Assembly: GCF_036588685.1 (NCBI RefSeq)
Contig: NC_086380.1
Location: forward strand, 53,593,144-53,657,143
DNA: 64,000 nt
Direction: 5' to 3'
DNA from: Mytilus trossulus
Lineage: Eukaryota; Mollusca; Bivalvia; Mytilida; Mytilidae
The notes under the pieces are model-generated. The model made no database searches. It was not told where the DNA came from and was given only the letters and a program-made list of their open reading frames with translations. A program made the position numbers and the translations under genes. This document shows, in pieces, positions 46,375-57,518 of this stretch (position 1 is its first letter; every line of letters begins with the position of its first letter).

Positions 46375-46440
46375 CTGTAATATGATTTGATCTCTTGCGG
46401 AGAGTTGTCTCACAAGCAGTCATACAACATCTTCTTTTTT
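46375..46440 (-). repeat. Partial 'gattgccaatgagac' family repeat
   Basis: gatttgatctcttgcggaga then gttgtctcacaagcagtcat and acaacatcttct; only the outer part of the family is present. Confidence 0.65.
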
Positions 46441-46452
46441 TATTTCTATGTA

Positions 46453-46675
46453 GGGGCCTCGGTGGCCATGTAGTCTTAAGTGTACATTTATAGTTACTAT
46501 TGTTATTACTAGCCAGTCAGCACTGAGTTTGTGAGTTCAAACACCGCTCGCGTGGATGCACCCGACTCAAATTTTAATTGACTAGGATTGACAGTGGTCG
46601 TAAGTTTTTTCCGGCTACTCTGGCTTCCTCTATGAATAACAACTTGCCACCACGAAATAGTCCAAAACATGTTAA
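46453..46675 (+). mobile_element. tRNA-derived SINE
   Basis: Starts ggggcctcggtggccatgta with an A-box-like tggccatgtag(t) and a B-box-like gagttcaaacaccg about 70 bp later, followed by a body (actcaaattttaattgacta, ccaccacgaaatag). This is the layout of a pol III SINE from a tRNA; I believe the family is widespread in bivalves but cannot name it safely. It is not an intact tRNA gene: arms do not pair properly. It ends some 70 bp before exon 46747-46908. Confidence 0.7.
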
Positions 46676-46746
46676 AACACACAAAATTATACATTTTGAC
46701 ACAATGTATCTTAGTCGAAAGTTGAAAAGAAAGTTTTCAATTTCAG

Positions 46747-46908
46747 GAATCTGGATTATCTAAATGGTTAGGTAATGAGTTGGCTGTCTTTAGCGACCTT
46801 GAACCTTGGCTTATGAATCTAGTGTTGTGCGTTGTTGTCGCTGCAGCAACAGAGGTCACCAGTAATACTGCAATATGTACTCTCATGATGCCAATTATGG
46901 CTCAAATA
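46747..46908 (+). CDS. SLC13 gene 2 exon: second Ser-Asn-Thr motif
   Basis: Acceptor aatttcag ends at 46746, donor gtaagt at 46909; 54 codons. Contains ATEVTSNTAICTLMMPIMAQ. SNT is the canonical form of the Na+/substrate motif. Confidence 0.95.
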
Positions 46909-47636
46909 GTAAGTAATCCTAACGTTTTAAATCATGAACTTTACAAATAATTTATTTCAGGTTATGACTTGGTATTCACATAGGATTTGCCTTCTAAGCT
47001 TACTAATCGGAAATCAAATAACTAACTAATATAAATGTTATTTGTTTAAACGACTCCAGATGAACAGTAAATTTTAAAAGTATGTCGTCCCGTTATTAAT
47101 TTACCCAAGTTTTAACCTGTAAAAACTTTTTGTGTCTCAAAATTATAATTAGAATGCGAATGGTGACCTTCTGTGCATACTACGGTTTCTGTTCTATCCC
47201 ACAACAATGTAAATTTTTAATAAATCTTGTTTTCTATGTTTTTTGTATTGATTTTTTTTTGCCATGTCCATTTTAGATTCCCTTTGACTTATGTTAAAAG
47301 TTATGTTGAGTTTAAAGTGGTCTACTTGGTATAACCCGGATCTTTATTATACTAAGAGTTTGCCGGAACTTATAAAATATCCAGAACAATTGTTTTTCAT
47401 CGTTAAATCTTGAGACTCGGTGTTTAAGATTGGTAAGGAATGTTTGCTTAAATTTTTTCGTAAAATATCGTAATATTATCATAATCATAGGAGAAAAGGA
47501 TATTGGTATTTTGCGTATAGTCCGGTTTTATTTTTATTTTTATTAATTTTTTGTTCTGTTAAATTTGTCAAATCTGGCCATTTGAGACTAGCTGTTTATG
47601 TTTTTACTTTTATAAGCTTTTTTTGTACATTTGTAG

Positions 47637-47774
47637 GCTCTACAGTTACAACTAAATCCGTTGTACATCATGTTTCCAACAGCCATTGCAACCTCGTTTT
47701 CATTCATGTTACCAGTAGCAACTCCACCGAATGCAGTTGTGTTTTCATATGGACATCTTAGAGTTATAGACATG
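47637..47774 (+). CDS. SLC13 gene 2 exon: family signature
   Basis: Acceptor tttgtag ends at 47636, donor gtaagt at 47775; 46 codons. Contains TSFSFMLPVATPPNAVVFSY and HLRVIDM. Confidence 0.95.
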
Positions 47775-48169
47775 GTAAGTACAGGGTATTAAATGTAATA
47801 TATTTATTATTAAATCTACCGGTGTTAATATGAAATCATTTTGTATAGTCGATTTAATCCATCATAATGATGTGTTGCGCGCATTTTAATAATTACTCCG
47901 GTGTATTTAACGTGAGAACAAAAAACGATATCCGTCATACAAATGTACATGTAACAAGTATATAAAACTAGTATCAGCATAAAACTGCATATTAATTGAT
48001 TTTCAAATCATTATTTAATTAAAGTCTTGATCTGGCATGTCAGTAACTGCTAATGGTCCTTTGTTTATTGATGTATCATTATCACTGTTTAGATCTTCTG
48101 TGACCTATCGGACCGTTTTAAGACTCGGACTGTTTTAATCTGAGTTGTACCGTGCGTTTTTTTCTTCCA

Positions 48170-48430
48170 TATTGGCTAGAGGTATAGGGAGGGAAATTGG
48201 GATCTCACAAAACATGTCTAGCCCCGCCGCATGTTCACACCTGTCAAAATTGAGGAGTCTCTGGCCTTTGCAGATCTTTAATGTGTTTTTTTTTGTAATC
48301 CGTGTTAGACGTTGTGGGAGACATGGAAATACTGTGTGTCCGTTGGTCTGCTTGTCCGTCCGTCCGGTCTTGTTAGCGCGACCACAGGCAAAAATGTTGC
48401 CATATTTTATAGAACTTATACTATAGGTTG
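48170..48430. repeat. Interspersed repeat remnants in the last intron of gene 2
   Basis: gatctcacaaaacatgtcta, gccccgccgcatgttcacac and gagtctctggcctttgcaga match the distal part of the family at 38650-38960. A (gtcc)-containing segment follows. Confidence 0.6.
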
Positions 48431-48682
48431 ATACCAGCAATATCGCAGGCAAGTTCTATAATGGTGGGAAAATGCGGTGCTCAATTTAAATAACACGCTA
48501 CGTTGGTTATTTAGTGTACACAACATTTTTTATGTTATATTTTCATAGTCAGAAAGATTATTACAGTCAATCCTTAAGTAATAGCAACACAAACACAATG
48601 AAACTGAGTTTATAAACTGGTATCTTTAAGTGGCCAAATATGTTTTAGCTTGCTATTTTTTCATTGTTTTGTTTTATTTCAG

Positions 48683-48880
48683 GTGATGGTTGGTTTTATG
48701 ATGAACATTATAGGAATACTGGTACTCATTTTAGGAACAGAAACATGGGGAGCTAGCGCTTTTAACTTTCACACATTACCAGATATATTTAAGACAAACA
48801 ACAATGTATCTGATATTGCACAGAACATTACTTTACTAGTAAATGGTACCTGTTTGTGCTCAAATCTTACCATGACATAA
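48683..48880 (+). CDS. SLC13 gene 2 terminal exon
   Basis: Acceptor atttcag ends at 48682, TAA at 48878-48880. Encodes VMVGFMMNIIGILVLILGTE then TWGASAFNFHTLPDIF and a tail with NVS, NIT, NGT and NLT sequons. Confidence 0.95.
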   Translation: MMVGFMMNIIGILVLILGTETWGASAFNFHTLPDIFKTNNNVSDIAQNITLLVNGTCLCSNLTMT

Positions 48881-49860
48881 AGGTTCATCTTGTTAAATAT
48901 ATATATTTATTTCAAAACGAGGCAACAACTGCATACTACGCGATGAATGATATGGAACGATTACCCAGTTATTTGTCCAATTGAAACTTGTTTGTGCTTA
49001 AATCGTACCATGACATTACATGTGTCAAAAGGATACTGCATAATGCTTCTCTTTATTCGTTAAAAGTTCTGGTATGAATTCAGCATATTTAAAAAAAGGG
49101 ATCAAGTAAACAAGAAGATGAGCATAGTTAGTTCCCGTTGAAATGCCGATTGCTGAAAAACACGCCCTACGAACATAACAAATATGTAACCAATCAAGAA
49201 ATTATTCATGTTGTTTTAAGTTTCCTTGGTATTGTTGGTTTTTTTTTTAATGTCAGTTTCAGATAATTGTTTGTTAGAATCAGTATGATTTCCCCTCTCT
49301 AAGACAAACAAATTCGAAGTATGACATTTTATTTTATAAAACAATATCCCTATCCAACTATTTTAATCTGTACTTAGTTTAGAATGATTAATACTTGTGT
49401 TTTAAAGTGAAGAAAGTCAAGTGTTTTCATACTATTGCAAGATAAAGAGTCTTAGATTGTAAGTACTGTTGAGATCTCTGGGATTTGTTATCATCTGCAT
49501 CTGATCACGCCACGTCTACAATAGGCAGTTTCACTATAATGGCGAAGCCCGAATATGATTGCTGATTAATTTGTTGTTAATAATTAAGAAAAAGGTGTCG
49601 CGGAACACTCTGAAGACCCAGCAATGCAACAGTAGATTAAAGAAACATAGAACAGATAAATGATTACCTAATACTTTCTCCTTAGTATGTTAGTGTCATA
49701 GGGGTATATGTTGAGTATCCAGGTGAGTTCTTAAAAGCTAATTCATTAATCAAGCAGTTTGTGTGTTGTGATTTATACACAAAAACGATATCGTTTTGGG
49801 GTTTTATCTGCGGGAATAACAACACACATTTTTCTTGGAGATAGAACAGGGTTTATGTAG
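48881..49860. other. 3' flank of SLC13 gene 2
   Basis: Contains a partial direct copy of the stop-codon region at about 48990-49015. No clear AATAAA close to the stop was found, so the 3' end is undefined. The rest shows no gene. Confidence 0.45.
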
Positions 49861-49869
49861 CATTAATAT

Positions 49870-50720
49870 TCATTAATCCATTCAGCTTTTTTATATTCTG
49901 ATTTGTATTAACTTCATCACAGCCTTAATCCATTCGAAAAGAGTATCTACATTTTTATTCTCATTTTTAGCATTTTGTTTTACTTCAACCGATACTGAAG
50001 CCATCTGTATTTTAAAGTTGTGTTGCAGACTGATGGGTTTATCCTCAAATATTCCGGGGCATGCATAAGACATTTCCCAGAAACATTTGTGAGTGTTATT
50101 GATAAGTTTCCAGTAATAACAATGCCAGCCGGATAATATATGAATAGGGAACTAGCACAGGTGCAATTAGAAGGTTTAGACTTGACGTCGTCAATATTAA
50201 GATCCTGGAACACATGTTTGTGATTTGTAATATTTGTTGCAATTGTTTTGGTATGAGATGTACAGACTGTTCTTTAAAAGAGGGAGGTAGTTTCAATTGT
50301 ACTGATTTAAGATGAACATGATGAAGGATGTTGCTCAAATTGAAGGCAACAAGACCTTTGTTGACCGGGGAAAGTTTTAGAAAAAGTCGTTTCTACTTTT
50401 TATCTTTTCCGATGGGAACTTGTAACAATATGTAATTGACTTTAGTCATCCTACGTGATAATTGTAAGTTTTTATTCGTTTGAATGGGGCTTTGTAGCAG
50501 TTGTTTCCAAACTCAAGTCTTATAGAAATGAAGTTTTGAAAAGAGTAATGAATAAAGCCTTGTGCGAAAGAGATGAATACTTAGAGCCTAACGGCTTTTG
50601 TATAAATGGATGTAGGTCGTCAATAGAGACAACACGGAGTGTAGGTGGTGTATAGTAACGATGACAATGACTGCGTCTTTGTAGAGTAGTCGAGATGCAC
50701 ATATTCTTCGCATTCACTTA
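49870..50720 (-). mobile_element. Decayed reverse-transcriptase element, N-terminal and middle part
   Basis: The - strand, in several frames, gives RRSHCHRYYTPPTLRVVSID, then DVKSKPSNCTCASSLFIYYP and AGIVITGN, and DTLFEWIKAVMKLIQIRI. I recall these blocks, in this order, as the region before the RT domain of a common mussel element. Frame changes and stops show it is dead. The polymerase core (YIDD-type) is not present downstream. Confidence 0.65.
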
Positions 50721-52370
50721 GCTATTAGTTTTGTCATTGTCGCAGTTTCGATTTGTAGAATCCAGGATAGTTCTTTTTGTCTTCGAGAGGTGTTGCAAGA
50801 TGAGGATCGTTAGTCTTGCGGTATATATTTTTTCAATGATGCAAATGGCCTATAAAGGATTGAATGATCAGGCTAAATGAAATGTTGGTAAACATTGTCA
50901 CTTGCATTATATTACGTCTTATTTAAGGTAGCACATGAGTTTATTAGGCCTTATTTGAAACCAACATTTACATATTCACAAAGGTTACACTCTCATCCAT
51001 AGACTAGATAATGTTTGAAAGTAGTTTTTGTTTATTAGTTATCGTTTTAATATTTATACTTGAGTGTTTCGGCATCAATTCCTTTAGAAAGTAAAATATG
51101 TTATAAGTAATTTCGCTACAGCATGTTTTATTTGAAAATCCAAATAGGATCTGAATCGTTTGAATGCTACATGTGTACTTTTATTTTATGGTTACAGCTT
51201 GTCAAAAGAGTGCTCTAACACATATATAAGAAAAATCATTAGTGTACCGATATATGAAAAGGCTGGAACACTTAATTTACAGTATAGTACATAGAGAATA
51301 ATACATGGCAAAATCCGTATCATATGTCGTATCATCCCGAGACATCAATATCAGCCCAAGGGCCTTTAGGCCCGAGGGATGATATTGGTCGAGGGTGATA
51401 CGGCATGTGATACGAATTTTGCCATGTATTATACGCTTTATCATATGTTTCAACAGAAGAGTATTATATGAACTGTTTTCTGGTTCATAGCACTGGGTTA
51501 CCTTCAGTTCTACTTTTGTCTTGTTTTAAAGGCCTTAAAAAAGAACTGCTCGATTACTAATTCGAAGCACCTTGGTTTAAACCTTACAATTTACGTGCTG
51601 TTGTTTTAAAAATATTTTGTTTATTTTTGTATTTTTTATAGTTGCATTTAGTGTGCCAAAAATTAGGAAAAAAAATTGACGTTCTTGACGTCACATACAA
51701 TATGACAACGACGTTCGTGACGTCACATACCAAACAATGACGTCATGAAAAAAATTAAGGAAAATTTTTCATAAGCAAAAAAAAAAACTGACTTTATTTA
51801 AAAAAAAAAAAAGTAGGGGTGTGATAAAGGGTAGGGGTGCGATAAAGGGTATGCGATAAAGGGTGCGCATCAAAGTTGCGCGATATGGATTAAACAGCAG
51901 GCTATTTATCACATATGCAAAACTACTGTATTTACTACTAAACATATGATAAAAGTGTATTAATTTCAGTATCAACTGCTCTTTACATGGAAATGATGCA
52001 TAACGTATTAGTTCAATACTGTATATAGTTTTTGTTTATCAACAAGTCAAAGTAATATTCTTAACTTTTTATATAAGATTGTACTAAGTTATGGACAATG
52101 CTAACTCATTTATTTTAGAGCAATGTGATCATTTGAAGTTTCTCACTTAACACGCTGAATTTGGTTTCACGAAATAAATATAATACATAAATCTATTTTT
52201 CTGTAGATGGTTAAATATAAAACTTCAAAGTGCAAAATATATAAGTTTTGATGAAACGATTTTCTTCAGAACTACAAAAAGAGTTTGAATATATTGTGAA
52301 TTTATTATAAAATTCATTTGTAAGATTTCGTTGAATATTTGAAAATAATAATGAATGAAAATTAATTCAC
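50721..52370. other. Intergenic repeat-rich DNA, no gene seen
   Basis: Includes the palindromic element at 51294-51433. The segment 51640-51860 has short repeats of tgacgtcacata and gggtgcgataaaggg. Confidence 0.5.
51294..51433. repeat. Palindromic element, arms of about 65 bp
   Basis: aataatacatggcaaaat on the left is mirrored by attttgccatgtattata on the right; the inner arms (gtatcatatgtcgtatca / tgatacggcatgtgatac) also pair. The centre is gggcctttaggccc. Imperfect pairing. Confidence 0.8.
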
Positions 52371-52377
52371 CATATTA

Positions 52378-52699
52378 TAAGGGACACAACTCTGTAGGGA
52401 AAGATACAGAAGAGTACAGTTGATGGTTATAATGCCAAGATGGTCTGCGTTGCTGCTGATGTCAAATTTCGTCTCCGAACATGACAAAATTGTAGATTTC
52501 TTACACTTTTCGTCGTTTCAGCCTTTTCAAGGTCTAAGTTTGAACATATGTGAGTACACAACACCTAAAAATAAGGTTCTACAGGGACGAACAGATACTG
52601 AAGTTCATTACACAAGCGTGATGGGTTTCCACTTTAAAGTTTAAAAATTCTGGAAAAAGGGGGGCCAAAAACGGCCCTTATCATACCTTGTCCCTTAGT
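52378..52699. mobile_element. Possible MITE of about 320 bp
   Basis: Starts ataagggacacaac and ends ccttgtcccttag, so taagggaca forms a short terminal inverted repeat. No transposase. Weak evidence. Confidence 0.35.
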
Positions 52700-53084
52700 C
52701 CTGGTATCTATGATGAGTTTTTTGCAAAACATTTTTGCGATATATTTCAGTAATTTGTATTCATGGAAAAAAACTAAATTTAAACACTGACACTGTGTTT
52801 CCGTTTTGCATTCACAGGATGTGTATTTAAGAACATTAGTCTGTGGCAATGGAATAAAATATATTATGTACTTGAAAGTCGAACGATCAGTTGTATCCCA
52901 AAGAAAACATAGTGTAAACCTTTTTTAAAAGTATCGATAATCGGAACATAGATACCAAGATTAAAAATGTATACTTAAGACGTATGTATCGTCTTTACCT
53001 GCATATGATGTATATATCTCCCAATTGGTACGATATTCCCATGCTTGTATTTCCTATCATGATTTTCTTGAAAGAGGGTTGCTG

Positions 53085-53530
53085 CTTACAAGAGAGCTAT
53101 TAAACCAAGAGTTCCAAATGGTGAAGTTGAAATCATCTCTTCGTTAAATTTACGGACGCCATCACGAGTTGGAATAACCGTTTCACAGATGATGTCGGAT
53201 ATGTTCCTTACGTTGTAACTTCTTGTACAATCCCCTTTCGTTTCATGAATGTGACCTACCGAATAACACTATTTACCGGATTTGTTATAACTTGAGCAAC
53301 ACGACGGGTGCCATATGTTGAGCAGGATATGATTACCCTTCCGGAGCACCTGAGATCACCCTTAGTTTTTGGTTGGGTTCGTGTTGCTAAGTCTTTAGTT
53401 TTCTATGGTTTTTCATGTGTACTTGTATTTGTCTGTTTGTCTTTTTCATTTTTAGCCATGGCGCTGTCAGTTTATTTTCGATTTGAGTTTGACTGTCCCT
53501 CTGGTATATTTTGTCCTTCTTTGATAAAAG
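53085..53530 (+). mobile_element. Reverse-transcriptase element 3' end
   Basis: Carries the remains of the RT C-terminus (aatggtgaagttgaaatcat, ttacggacgccatcacgag), then gagcaacacgacgggtgcca, gagcacctgagatcaccct and agccatggcgctgtcagttt. It is the most complete 3' end of the family in this window. Confidence 0.78.
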
Positions 53531-53699
53531 ACTTATCATTGACGCTCGAATCAAAAATGATAAAAATTTTGAAAAAGGCCAAATAAAGTACACATTAAAA
53601 AAGCATTGGGATTTCACAATGCCAAAAGTATTTTCCCCAAGGTAATCTATTAATGGGTCAAACAACAAAGGTGTTAAAACAAAGATATTGTATTAATTT

Positions 53700-54005
53700 T
53701 GTAATTTGACAATCAGCCAAGACCCTTATATAACTTATCTCTGAAGGGCTCCACACATTTTTAAATTGAACTTTGAATCGGTCACTACGTGGACAGTCGT
53801 TATGGAACTTCCTAATAAATTAAAAGCCTGTGTCTCAACCATGAAATTAGATGGAAAGAAACCGGAATGGAAATTCTCCGACAGTTTAAACCACGTTTCA
53901 TTTCAAGGAACCGGACATGTCATCCGGAAAACATAAGCAGGCCTCAAGAAAGCAAGAAATAGACACAATCTACCAGACGACACAATGCTAAGCGTGTTTT
54001 CCAAT
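53700..54005 (+). pseudogene. Decayed coding fragment, upstream half
   Basis: From about 53801 the + strand reads MELPNKLKACVSTMKLDGKK then PEWKFSDSLNHVSFQGTGHV before an in-frame TAA, with more open frame after it. Codon use and composition look protein-like. I do not recognise it with certainty; it may be a retroelement ORF. It is interrupted by the repeat at 54005-54310. Confidence 0.35.
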
Positions 54006-54310
54006 GGACGAACACTAAAACAGTGCATGTTTGCGCACCCTAAGTCAGGAGCCTCTGGCCTTTGATGGTAATGTACATGTTGTATGATTTTTAATTTTAG
54101 TTTCTTTCATATGTTTTGGATTCTAGTATGAACTCCATCATAACTGAACTAGTAATCATTTTTGTATCGGGCCAAGCTGAAGCACGCCTCCTGGTGCGGG
54201 AATTTATTGCTGCATTACAGATCCATTGGTGGCTTTCGGTTGTGGTCTTTGGTCGTATTGTTGTCTCTATCCCACATTCCCCATTTCCATTCTCAATTCT
54301 ACCGTTCCCG
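54005..54310 (-). repeat. Interspersed repeat, 'gagacaacaacccgacc' family, reverse copy
   Basis: gtcaggagcctctggccttt, agtatgaactccatcataac, cgggaatttattgctgcatt, ttggtcgtattgttgtctct and ccatttccattctcaattct, the reverse order of 38650-38960. Confidence 0.8.
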
Positions 54311-54600
54311 CTACTGCCCAAAACCAAAAGATCATGGCTAGAGAATACTTCAACCGTCAGAAGGAAGCCAGGTATGCAATCAGTGTAAACATTTCACACC
54401 AAGTACAAAGATAATTCAATGAGGTTTATCATCAATACGGATATAGCCACCAGCCCATACAAAGATCAAAAGGCCTGTCATCGTCTTTCTTACAACACCT
54501 CGGCTACAGAAAGAGGAAAGAGAGTATCATGATTGATTTTGATGAGGGATTTAACATTGACGACCTTGAACTACAACACACACCACCGTCAAAAACAACC
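54311..54600 (+). pseudogene. Decayed coding fragment, downstream half
   Basis: Starting near 54334 the + frame gives MAREYFNRQKEARYAISVNI, then SHQVQR, a stop, then FNEVYHQYGYSHQPIQRSKG and DFDEGFNIDDLELQHTP to a TAA at about 54601. One in-frame stop in an otherwise open, protein-like stretch. Possibly the same coding unit as 53700-54005, split by the repeat. Family unknown to me. Confidence 0.4.
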
Positions 54601-54601
54601 T

Positions 54602-55560
54602 AACAACGCCATGAAAAATAAAGCCAATTGTTTTCATATAACTTTATACTTTCTACATGTTGTACTTATCAATAATGTTGACTTTGATTAAATGTATCAT
54701 ATTTATTGGATTTTTCTGCAATAGACTTACTACCATTAACTAAACCCAACTAAAGTTTATGACTGATTTATTTACAATATGATACTACATGGTCAGTCGT
54801 ACATAAACACAAAGTACAGGATTATAAAAAACAAGTCGTGAAACATCAACCAATTGCAATATCAAAGTGCTGTGATTTCCTTCACAAAAATTAGTATCAA
54901 ACTGGCGTAGTCGATGTATAAGACAAATGTATGTGCAAATGAGAAGATTTTTGTAATAACCAGGTTGATTTCAAACAAATGAGTTTAAGCAGAATGGCTG
55001 TTTTATCTTTTGCATTCTCATGTTTTAGTGATTGCTGCTTTATATCTTTTTTCATATCTACTAAAACATTGAAGTGATGCATATACGTCGGAACTTAATC
55101 GAAATGACTTATTTACAGTCACCATAAAAGTCGTTTATCTACACCAATTCTTTCAGTCTTCAATCGAAAAACTATTAACAAATCAAAGCACTTTATTTGT
55201 ATTGAATGTCATTACAGTATCAGTGATAAAAGTGTAAAAAAAAAAAAATAAGATAACATGTTCCACCCTTCCTTGATATCATGTTGTTAGTACACACCAC
55301 AACATTACAGAATGGGAATTATCTACTAAAAGACTAAAAGAGTTGCTTCATTTTGTGTGTAATGTACCTCATTATGTAATTTAAAAACATAGCATTGTCA
55401 TTGAATAGTTGTGTTGCGTTGTTGTGCGTTGAGCAATGAATAAAACCCATATCACATTGTCAGTTATAAATCCGCCTGTATGTCTGTCACATATTTGTTT
55501 CGTTATCTAACATAAACTGCTAATCAGACCAGGAATTGTGTACCTTGACTTTGTGATAAT
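54602..55560. other. Intergenic DNA, no gene seen
   Basis: AT-rich, only chance open frames. Confidence 0.45.
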
Positions 55561-55571
55561 TGCTGTGTCAA

Positions 55572-55795
55572 GACAAAAACCTGACGTGACTTTGTGTCGA
55601 TGGCTTTTTCAAGGTGAAAACCCGACGTAACTTTGTGATAATTGTTTTGTAGAGGTGAAAAACCGACGTGACTTGGTGATTTGTCGTTTTGTGTAGGTAA
55701 AAATCCGACGTGACTTTATGATTGGTGGTTTTGTGAAGGTAAAATTTCGACGTGACTTTGTGATTGATGATTTGTGAATGTAAAAACTCGTGTAA
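55572..55795. repeat. Minisatellite, about five 42-bp units
   Basis: Units read cgacgt(g/a)actttgtgat followed by tt(g)ttttgt(ga)aggtaaaaa. Because 42 is a multiple of 3, repeated - strand frames stay open over it; they are not taken as genes. Confidence 0.85.
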
Positions 55796-55799
55796 AAGT

Positions 55800-57430
55800 A
55801 AACCAATATATGTCAAGGTACAGCCTTCAACAGTCCATATGCAGTAATCAACATAGTTATAATGTCCTTAAAATGTACCAAAAACAAGATCGCAGTTTAT
55901 GTCTATGTCCAAGTCGTTCCCTCAGTTACAGATACACCTTCTTCTATCAAGAGATATTATTTTACCTCTTCGACAACAAACAAATACTACATCACTGGGT
56001 GTGTCGTAGTGCCATATTTTACCGCGATTACCAATAGTTGCATCAGCTCTGTCACATTTACTTCCAAATAAACATCCCATCTGGTATCCTATCGAAAATA
56101 AAATATATTGTTTATCAAAACCAGTCTTTTACCTAGTTTTGTATGGACGTAGCACGCGTCTGGCGTAAACAAATAATTTTTAACCTGTTACCTTATGATG
56201 GCTATTATTCGTTTGTTTCTCTATCCTATAATTTCGCACATTTATTTATTGTAGCCCTGTCGTGTAATGTTGTCATTCTAATGTTATAATTAACACTGCC
56301 ATTAAGGCGGGAGGTTTAGCATGCCACAAAACTAGGTTCATCCCATCTTTTTTTTTCATGAAATGACCTGTACCAAGTCAGGAAAATGGCCATTGTTACA
56401 TTATAATTCGTTTCTGTGTGTTTTACATTTCAGTGTTGTGTCTCTGTTGTGTTATAGTGTTCTTTTATATTTGATACGTTTCCCGCAGTTTTAGTTTGTT
56501 ACCCGGATTTGGTTTTTCTCTATCGATTTATGAATTTTGAACAGCGGTATACTACTGTTGCCTTTATTTATGTGTTGAATAGAATATTTCTCGTCCTTTT
56601 CCTAAAAAAAAATAATCGGACGATATTAAGACCTTGCTGATAAATATTCCGTTTCGACTTCACAAATAATACACGATGGTCATGAAGTATATATTATAGG
56701 TACTGACGTTTTTTTATAATCTTAATTAAGTCTTTTGTATTATTTTTATTGTCTTTATAAATTATTACTTTTACCATTTAGTATACTTTGGTAATATCGA
56801 TGAGACGTGTCTCGTTTCTTAAACATGCCGTCATTGTGTTATTGTGCAATGGTAATTTTTTGTATTCTTATCTTTTGTCTTTGCTTACGTGCTTTGAATA
56901 TATATGCCTTTTATATGATAGTTGTTATCCATTGGTTTATAATGTGTTAGAGCTTTAGATTTTGCATTAGATTAGGGACTTCCATTTTGAATTTTCCTCG
57001 GAGTTATGTACTTGAACACTATAATCATATTCACCATAAAAAGTGGATCATATAACCAGAAACATTTCCATTTCATCCTTTCTGCAATAACTGTAATATT
57101 CTATTTAGCGGTGACAAAATGCAACAGTGAACTATTTAAACGATAAATTGACAGTCTTAAATTTAGAGAAAAAAAAACAACTAATAATGTTAAAGTATGA
57201 CCTACCATGCAAAAAGGCAACAACCTCGCATGTCCTTATAATAGTATATATCAGATTATAGATATAGTCAATGGATTGCACATGCTATTTTCAAATGGCT
57301 AAGTGTGTGGAAATTTTCAGTTTAAGTTTCGATTTTGATTTTCCGTAACTATATATTGATTCGGTTTTTTCAGCCAACATATTGTAATTAAACGTCAGTA
57401 CAAAACACAAACTCGTCACTATACACAAAC
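55800..57430. other. Upstream region of the GIMAP gene
   Basis: No exon seen. 56150-56215 (gcacgcgtctggcgtaaaca) and 56360-56480 (accaagtcaggaaaatggcc) resemble recurrent mussel repeats. A TATA-like tatatatt at about 57350 lies some 80 bp before the first ATG. Confidence 0.4.
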
Positions 57431-57518
57431 ATGAAAGTATTACAAATCTCACTTATTTTGTGGGTTATAATTTTACTATCTTCGTGTTCCGCAGAGGAGA
57501 GCTGTAGTTTACAGTCAG
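57431..57518 (+). CDS. GIMAP gene exon 1: signal-like peptide
   Basis: ATG 57431, donor gtaaga at 57519, leaving 1 nt. MKVLQISLILWVIILLSSCS then AEESCSLQS: short basic start, hydrophobic core, small residues around a likely cleavage after CSA. Confidence 0.65.

Noticed and set aside
53308..53586. 92-codon open frame with a hydrophobic stretch
   Set aside because: It is the non-coding tail of the RT element; the same peptide appears in broken form at the other tail copies.
55568..55816. Two overlapping - strand frames with repeated HKVTS / ITKSRR motifs
   Set aside because: Produced by the 42-bp minisatellite, whose period is a multiple of 3.
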